In this document: piece after piece, positions 46,874-54,005 of the stretch
Numbering within the stretch: position 1 is the first letter of the stretch
How the letters are laid out: every line of letters begins with the position of its first letter
From: Fontibacterium universale
GTDB lineage: Bacteria; Pseudomonadota; Alphaproteobacteria; Pelagibacterales; Pelagibacteraceae
NCBI GenBank assembly: GCA_965236175.1
Contig: CBDEAT010000004.1
Location: 62,001 to 126,000 of the forward strand
Direction: 5' to 3'
DNA: 64,000 bases
The notes under the pieces: model-generated
Seen by the model: only the letters and a program-made list of their open reading frames with translations
Told to the model about the DNA's origin: nothing
The model's database searches: none
Position numbers and translations under genes: made by a program

Positions 46874-47596
46874 GTGAATGGAAAAATAGTTATTGTAGGT
46901 GCAACAGGTTATACAGGTTCCGCTTTGGCAAAATCTTTTGCTAAAGATAATATTCAATGTCATTTAATAGCTAGGAACGAGGTTGAATTAAATAAATTAT
47001 CAAAAGAAACAGGACAAAATTTTTCAGTCTGTAACGATATTTCAAATCCACAAAGTGTTGAAGAAAGTTTAAAAGATATTGAAAATGATAAAATATCAGG
47101 ATTTGCTTACTGTGTAGGATCTATCGTTCTTAAATCATTTCAAACTACAAAATCTGAAGATTTTATAAGCACATTCAATTTAAATGTTATGGGAGCCATT
47201 CTTTTTATAAAAAAATTGCAAAAACAGCTTGCTGATAACAATGGATCAATTGTTTTATTTTCAACCGTTGCAGTGGATCGAGGTTTTAATATGCATTCCG
47301 TTATCTCAACTGCAAAAGGAGCTATTCAAGGTTTAACCACATCCCTTGCAGCCGAATTTGCTCCTAAAATAAGAGTCAATTGCATTGCCCCAAGTATTGC
47401 ACAATCAAAAATGGCAAAACCTATTTTAGACAATGCAAGAATTGCAGAACAAATTCCTCTAAAGCATGCAATGAAAAGAGTAGGCAAACCCGAGGATTTA
47501 GCTGAGACTGCAAAATTTTTACTTTTACCAAATAGTAGTTGGATCACTGGACAAGTCATTCATGTGGATGGAGGAAAAATTAATTTAGAAACTTAA
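46874..47596 (+). CDS. SDR family protein lacking the catalytic tyrosine
   Basis: The protein of about 240 residues is a Rossmann short-chain dehydrogenase: GKIVIVGATGYTGSALAKSFA (nucleotide loop), CNDISNP, then the catalytic area FSTVAVDRGFNMHSVISTAKGAIQGL and the end GQVIHVDGG. The YxxxK tyrosine is replaced: the position four before Lys in ISTAK is Ile. This is seen in a branch of SDRs whose redox role is unclear. The start is GTG 46874 or TTG 46871. The stop overlaps the next gene's ATG (TAATG), coupling it to the FGE-like protein. Confidence 0.82.
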   Translation: MNGKIVIVGATGYTGSALAKSFAKDNIQCHLIARNEVELNKLSKETGQNFSVCNDISNPQSVEESLKDIENDKISGFAYCVGSIVLKSFQTTKSEDFISTFNLNVMGAILFIKKLQKQLADNNGSIVLFSTVAVDRGFNMHSVISTAKGAIQGLTTSLAAEFAPKIRVNCIAPSIAQSKMAKPILDNARIAEQIPLKHAMKRVGKPEDLAETAKFLLLPNSSWITGQVIHVDGGKINLET

Positions 47597-48288
47597 TGAA
47601 AATTTTTTTAAAAATAATTTTTATTTTTTTTTCATTTTCTCTAAAAGCCCATACCTTTGAAAATCCTAAGATTAAAATAAATAATTTTTATATTCAAAAA
47701 TATGAAGTAACCATTACAGAATTTTTAAACTTTGCAAATAAAACAAATTTTAAAACGGAGGCTGAAAAACAAGGTTTTGGTTATGAATATGGGGTTGGTT
47801 GGGAAAAAAGAAAAGATTGGAATTATAAAACTCCCTATGGAAAAAATCCTGATAGTTTAACCGAACCTGCAGTTCATATTAATTATTTTGAAGCTGAACA
47901 ATATTGTAAATTTATTAACGGTAAACTGCCAAGTTTTGAAGAATGGTCAACGGCAGCTTACACGCAAGTTTTAGATTCAAAAGTATTTGAGAAAAATAAA
48001 ACTTACACTTATCCAAGTGGAGATAAACCCGAGAAAATGAATTCAACAGATCTTCTTGCTTACAGAAAACATCATGATGTTTTAAAATTGCCAGAAGGTA
48101 TTAATGGTTTAGTTGCAATGGGTGGAAATGTTTGGGAGTGGACAAAAGATCGAAAAGATAATTCTGCTTTAACCGCAGGTTCGTCTTGGTGGTATAGCTC
48201 AAATAATACAACCAAAAATGGTGCTCAATTTAAGCCTGCTGATTTTTATGCCATTTATGTTGGCTTTCGTTGTGCATTTGAAAAATAG
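47596..48288 (+). CDS. Exported formylglycine-generating-enzyme (SUMF1/FGE) family protein
   Basis: The 230-residue protein has a signal peptide (MKIFLKIIFIFFSFSLKAHT) and an FGE-sulfatase domain: IQKYEVTITEFLNFANKT, EPAVHINYFEAEQYCKFI, LPSFEEWSTAA, GGNVWEWTKDR and YVGFRCAFEK. True FGE converts a sulfatase Cys to formylglycine with copper-binding cysteines; this short exported form lacks an obvious Cys pair of that kind, and no sulfatase is in the window. It may be a non-catalytic or differently acting relative. Coupled to the SDR gene by a 1-base overlap. Confidence 0.82.
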   Translation: MKIFLKIIFIFFSFSLKAHTFENPKIKINNFYIQKYEVTITEFLNFANKTNFKTEAEKQGFGYEYGVGWEKRKDWNYKTPYGKNPDSLTEPAVHINYFEAEQYCKFINGKLPSFEEWSTAAYTQVLDSKVFEKNKTYTYPSGDKPEKMNSTDLLAYRKHHDVLKLPEGINGLVAMGGNVWEWTKDRKDNSALTAGSSWWYSSNNTTKNGAQFKPADFYAIYVGFRCAFEK

Positions 48289-48319
48289 TCACAATTACTT
48301 TATATAAGCGCATCAATTC

Positions 48320-48919
48320 ATGGAATTTTTCTCAGAAGAAATAAGGATTACCATCCAAATTATTCTAATCGATCTAGTGTTATCTGCAGATAACGCGGTG
48401 ATCATTGGTATGGCTGCATCTCAATTTGATCCAGCAATTAGAAAAAAAGTTTTAATTATTGGAACAGGTTTTGCCGTAGTTTTTAGAATATTATTCTCAG
48501 CCATGACTGCGTATTTGATGCAGTTCCAAGGCATTCGAACGATTGGAGGAATTTTATTACTTTGGGTGTCCTATAAATTATACGTCGATATTTTAAAGAA
48601 AAAAGAAGAAACAAAAGACATTAGTAAGTATCAAGTTGCTGAATCTGAAAGAAGTAATTTTAGAAAAGCTGTAATGACAGTGATTATTGCAGATATCACC
48701 TTAAGTTTAGATAATGTGATTGCAGTTGCTGGGGCTGCTGGCACAAATTATCTTTTGCTAGTATTTGGTCTAGCATTAGCTATTATTTTAATGGTCACCC
48801 TTGCCAATGCCATTTCTGTTTATATAAAAAAATACAAATGGATAGGATGGCTTGGATTACTATCAATCCTTTGGGTTGCAGCTGATTTAATTTGGGATGA
48901 CGTTAAGTTATTCCTATAA
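48320..48919 (+). CDS. TerC family membrane protein (YjbE type), paralogue 1
   Basis: The 199-residue protein has about six membrane helices and the two internally repeated acidic motifs: LIDLVLSADNAVIIG and ADITLSLDNVIAVAGAAG. TerC-like proteins of this size (integral membrane protein YjbE group) are linked to manganese export or metal loading of exported enzymes. It is followed 9 bp later by a close paralogue, so the two form a tandem pair and may work together. No Mn riboswitch is visible in the 31 bp before the start. Confidence 0.88.
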   Translation: MEFFSEEIRITIQIILIDLVLSADNAVIIGMAASQFDPAIRKKVLIIGTGFAVVFRILFSAMTAYLMQFQGIRTIGGILLLWVSYKLYVDILKKKEETKDISKYQVAESERSNFRKAVMTVIIADITLSLDNVIAVAGAAGTNYLLLVFGLALAIILMVTLANAISVYIKKYKWIGWLGLLSILWVAADLIWDDVKLFL

Positions 48920-48928
48920 AACTATTTA

Positions 48929-49534
48929 ATGGAATTTTTTGCTGACGATTTAAGACTGACAATAAAAATTATATTAATTGATATGATTTTATCAGCAGAC
49001 AATGCAATTGTCATAGGCCTTGTTGCTTCTCAATTTGACCCTAAAATTAGAAAAAAAGTTTTAGTCATTGGCACCAGTCTTGCAGTTTTATTTAGAATAT
49101 TATTTGCAATATTTGTTGCCTATTTTCTGCAATTTAAGGGAGTGAGAACCTTTGGCGGAGTTTTATTATTCTACATTGCTTACAAACTTTATGTAGATAT
49201 TTTAAAAGACGATTCAGCTCAAAAAATAAAAATAAAAAAATCTCAGCTTATTAAAGAGCATGATACAAAAAGCTTTCGAAAAGCGATTTTAACAATTATT
49301 GCAGCAGATTTAACAATCAGTTTTGATAATGTTATTGCAGTTGCTGGTGCAGCCAAATCTAATTATACTCTACTTATTTTTGGTTTAACGCTTTCAGTGA
49401 TTATGATGATTACCCTTGCCAATGCGATTTCAGCATATTTGAAAGAACATAAATGGGTGGGTTGGCTTGGAATTTTATCAATTCTTTGGGTTGCAACTGA
49501 TTTGATTTTAGATGATTTTAAATTATTTTTTTAA
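48929..49534 (+). CDS. TerC family membrane protein, paralogue 2
   Basis: The 201-residue protein is clearly similar to its neighbour along its whole length (LIDMILSADNAIVIG, ADLTISFDNVIAVAGAA, WVGWLGILSILWVATDLI). The pair therefore arose by tandem duplication long ago. The central loop differs (KDDSAQKIKIKKSQLIKEHDTK). Its last 23 bases overlap the start of the SOUL-domain gene. Role as in paralogue 1: probable metal efflux, inferred from the family. Confidence 0.88.
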   Translation: MEFFADDLRLTIKIILIDMILSADNAIVIGLVASQFDPKIRKKVLVIGTSLAVLFRILFAIFVAYFLQFKGVRTFGGVLLFYIAYKLYVDILKDDSAQKIKIKKSQLIKEHDTKSFRKAILTIIAADLTISFDNVIAVAGAAKSNYTLLIFGLTLSVIMMITLANAISAYLKEHKWVGWLGILSILWVATDLILDDFKLFF

Positions 49535-50099
49535 AAACATTGGAAAAATATTTTTTTCTTTATTAATTTTAACTGGCTTTACTATGGCAAATGAACAACC
49601 AGATTATACTGTTATAAAAAAAGATAACGAATTTGAGATACGTCAATATACTAATTTTCTAACCGCAAATGTTGAAACCGAAGGGGAGCGTGATGAAGCA
49701 ATTAGCAAAGGTTTTAGAATTTTATTTAAATATATAAGTGGTGATAATAAGAGCAAAGAAAGCATCTCCATGACTGTTCCAGTGATGCAAAAAAGTACAG
49801 GTAATAATAAATGGAATGTTTCTTTTGTAGTTCCTAAAAAATTTAATCTACAAAACGTGCCGCAACCCGATAATCAAAGTGTAAAAATTAAAAATAATCC
49901 AGATCTTAAAGTGATTGTTATTACTTTTTCAGGATTGTTTAGTAATGAGAATATTAAAGAGAATGAAGCAAAGATTAGAAATTATATAAAAGAAAAAGGA
50001 TTAAAGATTGAAGAACCGCCCATTTATGCTGGTTATAATGCGCCGTGGACGCTTTGGTTTTTAAAGAGAAATGAAGTGTTATTTAAATTAATAAATTAA
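49512..50099 (+). CDS. Exported SOUL heme-binding family protein
   Basis: The 195-residue protein has an N-terminal signal or anchor (FFSLLILTGFTMANE) and a SOUL domain: PDYTVIKKDNEFEIRQYTNF, GFRILFKYISGDN, ISMTVPVMQ, VSFVVPKKF and AGYNAPWTLWFLKRNEV. SOUL/HBP proteins bind heme or other tetrapyrroles; bacterial members are uncharacterised. The ATG at 49512 lies inside the end of the TerC gene; ATG 49584 (MANEQ) would omit the signal and is less likely. Family is firm; role unknown. Confidence 0.87.
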   Translation: MILNYFFKNIGKIFFSLLILTGFTMANEQPDYTVIKKDNEFEIRQYTNFLTANVETEGERDEAISKGFRILFKYISGDNKSKESISMTVPVMQKSTGNNKWNVSFVVPKKFNLQNVPQPDNQSVKIKNNPDLKVIVITFSGLFSNENIKENEAKIRNYIKEKGLKIEEPPIYAGYNAPWTLWFLKRNEVLFKLIN

Positions 50100-50156
50100 G
50101 ATTATTAATTAGTTAAAGACGGGTAAAAAGACATTCAAATGGAGCTCAATTATATT

Positions 50157-50246
50157 AGTTAATTCAGAGTATTGACTTATATACATAACCATGCAAAAAA
50201 TAGTTAATTCAAAGTATTGACTTATATACATAACCATGCAAAAAGT
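50157..50246. repeat. Two direct 45-bp tandem repeats
   Basis: Units 50157-50201 and 50202-50246 are adjacent and differ at one or two positions (cagagt/caaagt, plus the last bases). Each contains TTGACT followed by TATATA and ATGCAAAAA. They lie upstream of a 64-residue protein gene. They could be duplicated promoter or operator elements; no coding is seen in 50100-50304. Confidence 0.85.
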
Positions 50247-50272
50247 GCATAACTGCTTTGCAATTTTTGCAT
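50236..50272. promoter_or_regulatory. Inverted repeat upstream of a small gene, TGC-rich
   Basis: ATGCAAAAA (50236-50244) and TTTTTGCAT (50264-50272) form a 9-bp inverted repeat with a 19-base centre that contains further TGCA/TTTGCA sites. It lies 33 bp before the ATG at 50305. A regulator that reads TGCA half-sites (PhaR-like) is possible but unproven. Confidence 0.4.
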
Positions 50273-50304
50273 AGCTAGCAATTAACATAAAACAAGGAGT
50301 TAAA

Positions 50305-50499
50305 ATGCTAGAAGGATCAAAAGGCTTGATAGCTAAAAATTTTGAAAACAAGCAAAAGGAAAAGAATATCGACAATATTAACCGTAATATGAAATCCGTT
50401 GATACCTACGGTAATGGTACAACAGGTTACAGAATTAAAAACGGTGTAAATGCCGGCAAAGTAGTAGGTCATATCACAAGACCGAAGTCCGAAATTTAA
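50305..50499 (+). CDS. Small basic protein of unknown function, 64 aa
   Basis: The 64-residue product (MLEGSKGLIAKNFENKQKEK...GHITRPKSEI) is polar and basic, with an asparagine-rich middle (NIDNINRNMKSVDTYGNGTTG) and no membrane segment. An AAGGAG ribosome-binding site lies just before the ATG, one of the best in the window, and a repeat-rich control region precedes it. This suggests strong or regulated expression. I do not recognise a family. Confidence 0.6.
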   Translation: MLEGSKGLIAKNFENKQKEKNIDNINRNMKSVDTYGNGTTGYRIKNGVNAGKVVGHITRPKSEI

Positions 50500-50538
50500 A
50501 GTTTTGTTTATCTGGCGAAAGCTAGGTAAATGAAAATC

Positions 50539-50586
50539 CTATAGCCAAACATCTCAAAAGATCCCTTTCTTATGACAAGGCTATAG
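50539..50586. repeat. Inverted repeat after the 64-aa gene
   Basis: CTATAGCC (50539-50546) and GGCTATAG (50579-50586) form a perfect 8-bp stem with a 32-base centre, 39 bp after the stop. No T run follows. Possible mRNA 3' structure. The rest of 50500-50669 holds nothing else I can support. Confidence 0.45.
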
Positions 50587-50669
50587 GCATGTCCGTTACA
50601 TAAATATTTAAGCTGATTTGTAATAAATGCATTTGATGCATAGCCATAAATTGTTGTAATAACAAACTT

Positions 50670-50876
50670 ATGCGAGTTACAAAAAAAAGAACCTTCGTTA
50701 AAACGGCAATTTACCGTGTGTGGATTTTAGTAACCTCTTATCTTTTTTTAGTTTTGGTTGGAAAATCCTGGGGTGATGCGGTGGGTCCTGCTATTGCTTT
50801 AAACTTTCTTTATTCCATAGGTTATTACACTTACGATAGAATTTGGCAAAACATTAAGTGGGGAATTGAAAAGTAA
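50670..50876 (+). CDS. DUF2061 family small membrane protein
   Basis: The 68-residue protein reads MRVTKKRTFVKTAIYRVWIL then a helix (VTSYLFLVLVGKSW), GDAVGPAIALNFLYSIGYYTYDRIWQNIKWG. The KxxxYRxWxxxxTxxxxxxxxG opening and the YYxxxRxW end are DUF2061 signatures. It is convergent with the aquaporin gene (2 bp between). Unknown function; a second, more divergent member is at 16689-16928. Confidence 0.8.
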   Translation: MRVTKKRTFVKTAIYRVWILVTSYLFLVLVGKSWGDAVGPAIALNFLYSIGYYTYDRIWQNIKWGIEK

Positions 50877-50878
50877 TT

Positions 50879-51529
50879 TTATTTTTTAGATTTTGATTTT
50901 GTAATTATAATAAAAATAAAAGCTGCTATAAATTGTGCAATAATAAACGGCATTACATCAGCACTTTGAATACCAACGAAAGTATCTGTTAAACTTCTTG
51001 CAATTGTTACTGCTGGATTTGCAAAAAACGTTGAAGAAGTAAACCAATATCCTGCTGTCACCGTTAACGCGACCAACATTGGAATTTGTTTTTTATCATT
51101 CTTAATCCCAAAATAAATAACGCTAAGTAAAATTAAAGTTGAGATAAATTCACTAAAATAATAATTAACCCCAGATCTTGGATTTGTAGATTCCTGTAAT
51201 AGAGGTAGTGCAAAAATAAAATGACAAAGAATTACTCCAAAAATTGCACCTAAAAATTGGCAGATAAAATATATAATTAGTTCGCTTGTTTTTAATTTTT
51301 TATTAGCCCAGTCTACTAAACTCACAACCGGATTAAAATGAGCTCCTGAAATTGGCATTAACGAAGAAATTAAAACATAAAGAGCAGCGCCCGTTGCAAT
51401 ACTGTTGCCAAGTAAAGCAACTGCATTATTATCCCTTGCAAGTACATCGCCCATAATTCCAGAGCCAGTAACCACTGCTAGTAATAAGGCGGTACCAATA
51501 AATTCAGCTAAATATTTTTTCTTATTCAT
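50879..51529 (-). CDS. MIP/aquaporin family channel linked to arsC (AqpS-like)
   Basis: The 216-residue protein has six helices and two half-helix motifs, NPV (in GAHFNPVVSLVDW) and NPA (in FFANPAVTIARSL). Aquaglyceroporins next to arsenate reductase genes (AqpS of Sinorhizobium) let arsenite leave down its gradient, replacing an ArsB pump. The gene overlaps arsC by 8 bases and follows it, so the two are co-transcribed. The role as arsenite channel is inferred from the linkage. No ArsR or ArsB is nearby. Confidence 0.87.
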   Translation of the reverse strand: MNKKKYLAEFIGTALLLAVVTGSGIMGDVLARDNNAVALLGNSIATGAALYVLISSLMPISGAHFNPVVSLVDWANKKLKTSELIIYFICQFLGAIFGVILCHFIFALPLLQESTNPRSGVNYYFSEFISTLILLSVIYFGIKNDKKQIPMLVALTVTAGYWFTSSTFFANPAVTIARSLTDTFVGIQSADVMPFIIAQFIAAFIFIIITKSKSKK

Positions 51530-52007
51530 TGTTATAAATTTCCCTAAGTTTAAATTTTAAATTAACCGTGTCCATTGTTTCAACAGGCAGTCTTATAAGT
51601 TTTTCAATTTTAGGCTTTAAAGTTTTAATTAATTCATCAAATGCTTTACGTTTTTCAAGTTTATCACCATCTGCAGCTGATGGGTCTTTAAATCCCCAGT
51701 GAACTTGTAAGGGATGACCTGGCCAAATAGGGCACATTTCTTTTGCTGCGCTATCGCAAACCGTAATCACAATATGCATTTTTGGAGCATTGGGTTTTGC
51801 AAACTCATCCCAACTTTTAGAGTAAAGTTTTTTAATATCGTATCTTAATTCTTGAGCAATTTCTTTTGCGATAGGATTTACATCTGTTTTTGGAGAAGAG
51901 CCTGCACTAAATCCAGTAAACTTACCTTTGCTTAAAGTGTTTAATAATATTTCAGCAACGACTGATCTTGCGGAATTATGAGTGCAGAGAAATAAAACGT
52001 TAATCAT
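51522..52007 (-). CDS. arsC: Arsenate reductase, thioredoxin-coupled low-molecular-weight phosphatase type
   Basis: ArsC reduces arsenate to arsenite. The 161-residue protein has the PTPase P-loop CTHNSARS (Cys8) and the two redox cysteines spaced as in the Bacillus enzyme (VCDSAAKEMCP). The conserved HWGFKDPSAADG follows. This is the thioredoxin-coupled family, not the glutaredoxin type. It forms an operon with the aquaporin gene (8-base overlap). The C-terminal extension after IEKLIRLP is somewhat longer than in the shortest members. Confidence 0.92.
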   Translation of the reverse strand: MINVLFLCTHNSARSVVAEILLNTLSKGKFTGFSAGSSPKTDVNPIAKEIAQELRYDIKKLYSKSWDEFAKPNAPKMHIVITVCDSAAKEMCPIWPGHPLQVHWGFKDPSAADGDKLEKRKAFDELIKTLKPKIEKLIRLPVETMDTVNLKFKLREIYNNE

Positions 52008-52093
52008 TTAATCAATTATTATCAAAAAATTATTACAAATATATTATATAAATCAATTTAAATTAAAGATTCTAAGTAGTATAAGTTTTGTAC

Positions 52094-52468
52094 ATGGAGC
52101 ACTTATTAGACAATATTACATTTCTACAAGATAAAGTTTTACTTCGTGGATATGTATTTGGTGTCATCCATGCAGGTTTAATTGTCATTGGTTATTACAC
52201 AGGCTGGAGTATTAACCGTCTTCTTAAAATAGCATCTAATGGGTATATCGCTGGAATTTTTGGTGCAATTTTTGCACACGTGATTGCAGATTTAGTTGCA
52301 TCTTTAGTTGATCCAGATATTCGCCCTGCAACACTTGGAATTTTTCTAGGCGGCTTAACTCCACTTGTACTTATTCCAATTCTTGAAAAATATGTGGTTA
52401 AATCTAAACATCACATTGTGGTTGGCGATCATGATGATGTGAAAAAAGATTTAGATCACCATCATTAA
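52094..52468 (+). CDS. Membrane protein of unknown function with His/Asp-rich tail
   Basis: The protein (about 124 residues from ATG 52094) has three or four hydrophobic stretches (GYVFGVIHAGLIVIGYYTGW, YIAGIFGAIFAHVIADLVASL, LGIFLGGLTPLVLIPILE). It ends in a charged tail with KHHIVVGDHDDVKKDLDHHH. The tail could bind metal ions. A TTG at 52088 is in frame but the ATG is preferred. It is divergent from arsC and convergent with the PBP7-like gene. Family not recognised. Confidence 0.68.
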   Translation: MEHLLDNITFLQDKVLLRGYVFGVIHAGLIVIGYYTGWSINRLLKIASNGYIAGIFGAIFAHVIADLVASLVDPDIRPATLGIFLGGLTPLVLIPILEKYVVKSKHHIVVGDHDDVKKDLDHHH

Positions 52469-52469
52469 T

Positions 52470-53222
52470 TTATCTAACGTTCTTAACTAAATATCTCACT
52501 TCCGGAATTCGTGTGTGAGTACTTTTACTACCTAAAATAATCACTGCACGTTTGCCTTTATCCGTCTCCATTAATAATGCGATACAACCACCCGCAGCTC
52601 GAATGTAACCTGTTTTGCTTACTAAAAACTTTTGGTGTTTGCCAACTAATGGGTTGGTGTTTTTAAAAGATAGATAAGTATTTTTTAATTTAATTTTCAT
52701 TAAAGAAGTTTGTGAGGATTTAACAATGAGAGGGTAATGCTGCGCCGCAAGAACCAATTTAACTAAACTTTTTGAAGTACTTACGTTATCATCATTAATT
52801 CCAGAGCCATCCACAAATGAAGTATCTTTCATCCCAAGCTTTCTAGCCTTAGCATTCATAGCATCCACACAAGCTTCAGTTCCACCTGGATAATTTTCAC
52901 ATAACAAATCTGCTGAATGATTATTAGATTTTATAAGAGCAAGTTGTAAATGTTGTCGTCTTGTAAATTTTTCAATTCTTTCATTTAAATCTTGGTTAGC
53001 ATCAAGGACGACCATGGCAGTCATTAATTTTGTAATACTTGCAATACTGTGAAGATCATCGTGATTAACACTTTTTATAATTTTACCGTTTCCATCTGCA
53101 ACCAACCAACTCGTTGCAGTAACGGTTTGTCTTTTTTTAGCATCGGCAACCGATGCAAAAATAAATAAACACGCGATAAAAACTAAAAGAATTTTTCTAA
53201 ACACTCTTAACGATAAATTCAT
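52470..53222 (-). CDS. Periplasmic D-Ala-D-Ala endopeptidase/carboxypeptidase (PBP7-like, S11)
   Basis: The 250-residue protein has a signal peptide (ILLVFIACLFIFASVADA) and the three S11 motifs: SxxK at Ser62-Lys65 (SIASITKLM), SNN at 99-101 (KSNNHSADLLC) and KTG (VSKTGYIRAAGG). Such enzymes trim or cut peptidoglycan cross-links. It has no C-terminal membrane anchor or PBP5 beta domain, so it resembles PBP7/PbpG. A long hairpin at 53257-53284 separates it from the next upstream gene on the same strand. Confidence 0.92.
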   Translation of the reverse strand: MNLSLRVFRKILLVFIACLFIFASVADAKKRQTVTATSWLVADGNGKIIKSVNHDDLHSIASITKLMTAMVVLDANQDLNERIEKFTRRQHLQLALIKSNNHSADLLCENYPGGTEACVDAMNAKARKLGMKDTSFVDGSGINDDNVSTSKSLVKLVLAAQHYPLIVKSSQTSLMKIKLKNTYLSFKNTNPLVGKHQKFLVSKTGYIRAAGGCIALLMETDKGKRAVIILGSKSTHTRIPEVRYLVKNVR

Positions 53223-53256
53223 TATCTAGAGGATTAGTTTGATTTGAGAGAATTTC

Positions 53257-53284
53257 AAAGCGGGCAAAACTGTTTACCCGCTTT
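53257..53284. terminator. 12-bp stem hairpin, possible terminator
   Basis: AAAGCGGGCAAA (53257-53268), a 4-base ACTG loop, TTTACCCGCTTT (53273-53284): a strong stem with one G-T pair. It lies 20 bp after the stop of the small exported-protein gene at 53305 (reverse strand) and 34 bp before the PBP7-like start. No long T run follows. Confidence 0.6.
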
Positions 53285-53304
53285 AGAAATATAAAGAAAT
53301 GTTA

Positions 53305-53556
53305 TTAGATTGTAACTTTAGAGCCAATTAACTTTAAAGCATCACGACAAGCCGCTTCTGATTTGTCATGTGTTTTATCATTGTGAAGTTTTTCACAATC
53401 AGCTCTTAATTTTTTTGCTTTTGTAACATCGTCAGCTTTTGCTTTTGTTGTTTTAACATCAGCATCAAACTGTGCCATTAATTTTGGACATAGTTTTGCA
53501 TAAACAGTTGTAGTTACTAAAAACATACTTACTATTAATACTAGTATTTTTTTCAT
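53305..53556 (-). CDS. Small exported protein, 83 aa
   Basis: The protein has a signal peptide (MKKILVLIVSMFLVTTTVYA) and a short helical, lysine/alanine/aspartate-rich mature part with three Cys (LCPKLM, RADCEKL, AACRDAL). The layout, alternating KxKADDxTKAKKLRADCE, slightly recalls PsiF-like small periplasmic repeats, but the match is weak. A convincing hairpin follows it. Divergent from a lipoprotein gene by about 100 bp. Function unknown. Confidence 0.7.
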   Translation of the reverse strand: MKKILVLIVSMFLVTTTVYAKLCPKLMAQFDADVKTTKAKADDVTKAKKLRADCEKLHNDKTHDKSEAACRDALKLIGSKVTI

Positions 53557-53659
53557 TTTTTTAATCGTTTAGTTATTGGCTAAATTTACTACAAGTTCAA
53601 AAGAAAGTCTTTTGATTAAATATCTTGATTATTGCAGATTTTTTATATCTATTTTAACT

Positions 53660-53956
53660 ATGATTAAAAAATATTTTACATTTTTAACTTTAATATTTTT
53701 AGTTTATTCGTGCACAATTATTTCAGAAAAAGCTGCACAAAAAGCTGATAAAGAAAATGCTTATCTTTCTACATTCTTAAATAAATCCTCAGCAAATCTA
53801 AATTCAACACTTGGTAAACCAACTCAGGTTTTATCCGAAGGTAATTTAACCGTTCATGTTTATGAAGTAAAAGGCACTCTATTTGACTGCCAGAGAAAAT
53901 TTACAATTGATAATAAAAATATCGTGACAGGTTTCGTTTCCACGTGCTGGGATTGA
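53660..53956 (+). CDS. Small lipoprotein, 98 aa
   Basis: From ATG 53660 the product starts MIKKYFTFLTLIFLVYSCTI, a lipoprotein signal with lipobox VYSC (Cys18). The mature part (ISEKAAQKADKENAYLSTFLNKSSANLNSTLGKP...) ends GTLFDCQRKFTIDNKNIVTGFVSTCWD, with a likely disulfide pair. An upstream in-frame ATG at 53576 would bury the signal and is rejected. The pattern (LGKPTQVL...VYEV..CxxxFxID) resembles SmpA/OmlA-like small outer-membrane lipoproteins, but only loosely. Confidence 0.72.
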   Translation: MIKKYFTFLTLIFLVYSCTIISEKAAQKADKENAYLSTFLNKSSANLNSTLGKPTQVLSEGNLTVHVYEVKGTLFDCQRKFTIDNKNIVTGFVSTCWD

Positions 53957-54005
53957 TTAGTTAATTATTTAATTTTTCATAACTTTTTTCGTATACTGTA
54001 AAGCC

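Noticed and set aside
50210..50250. A sigma-70 promoter in the 45-bp repeats with standard spacing
   Set aside because: TTGACT is present but no good -10 lies 16-18 bp downstream, so I call only a regulatory repeat.
53576..53659. N-terminal extension of the small lipoprotein
   Set aside because: The upstream ATG would place 28 polar residues before the lipoprotein signal; ATG 53660 gives a standard lipobox.
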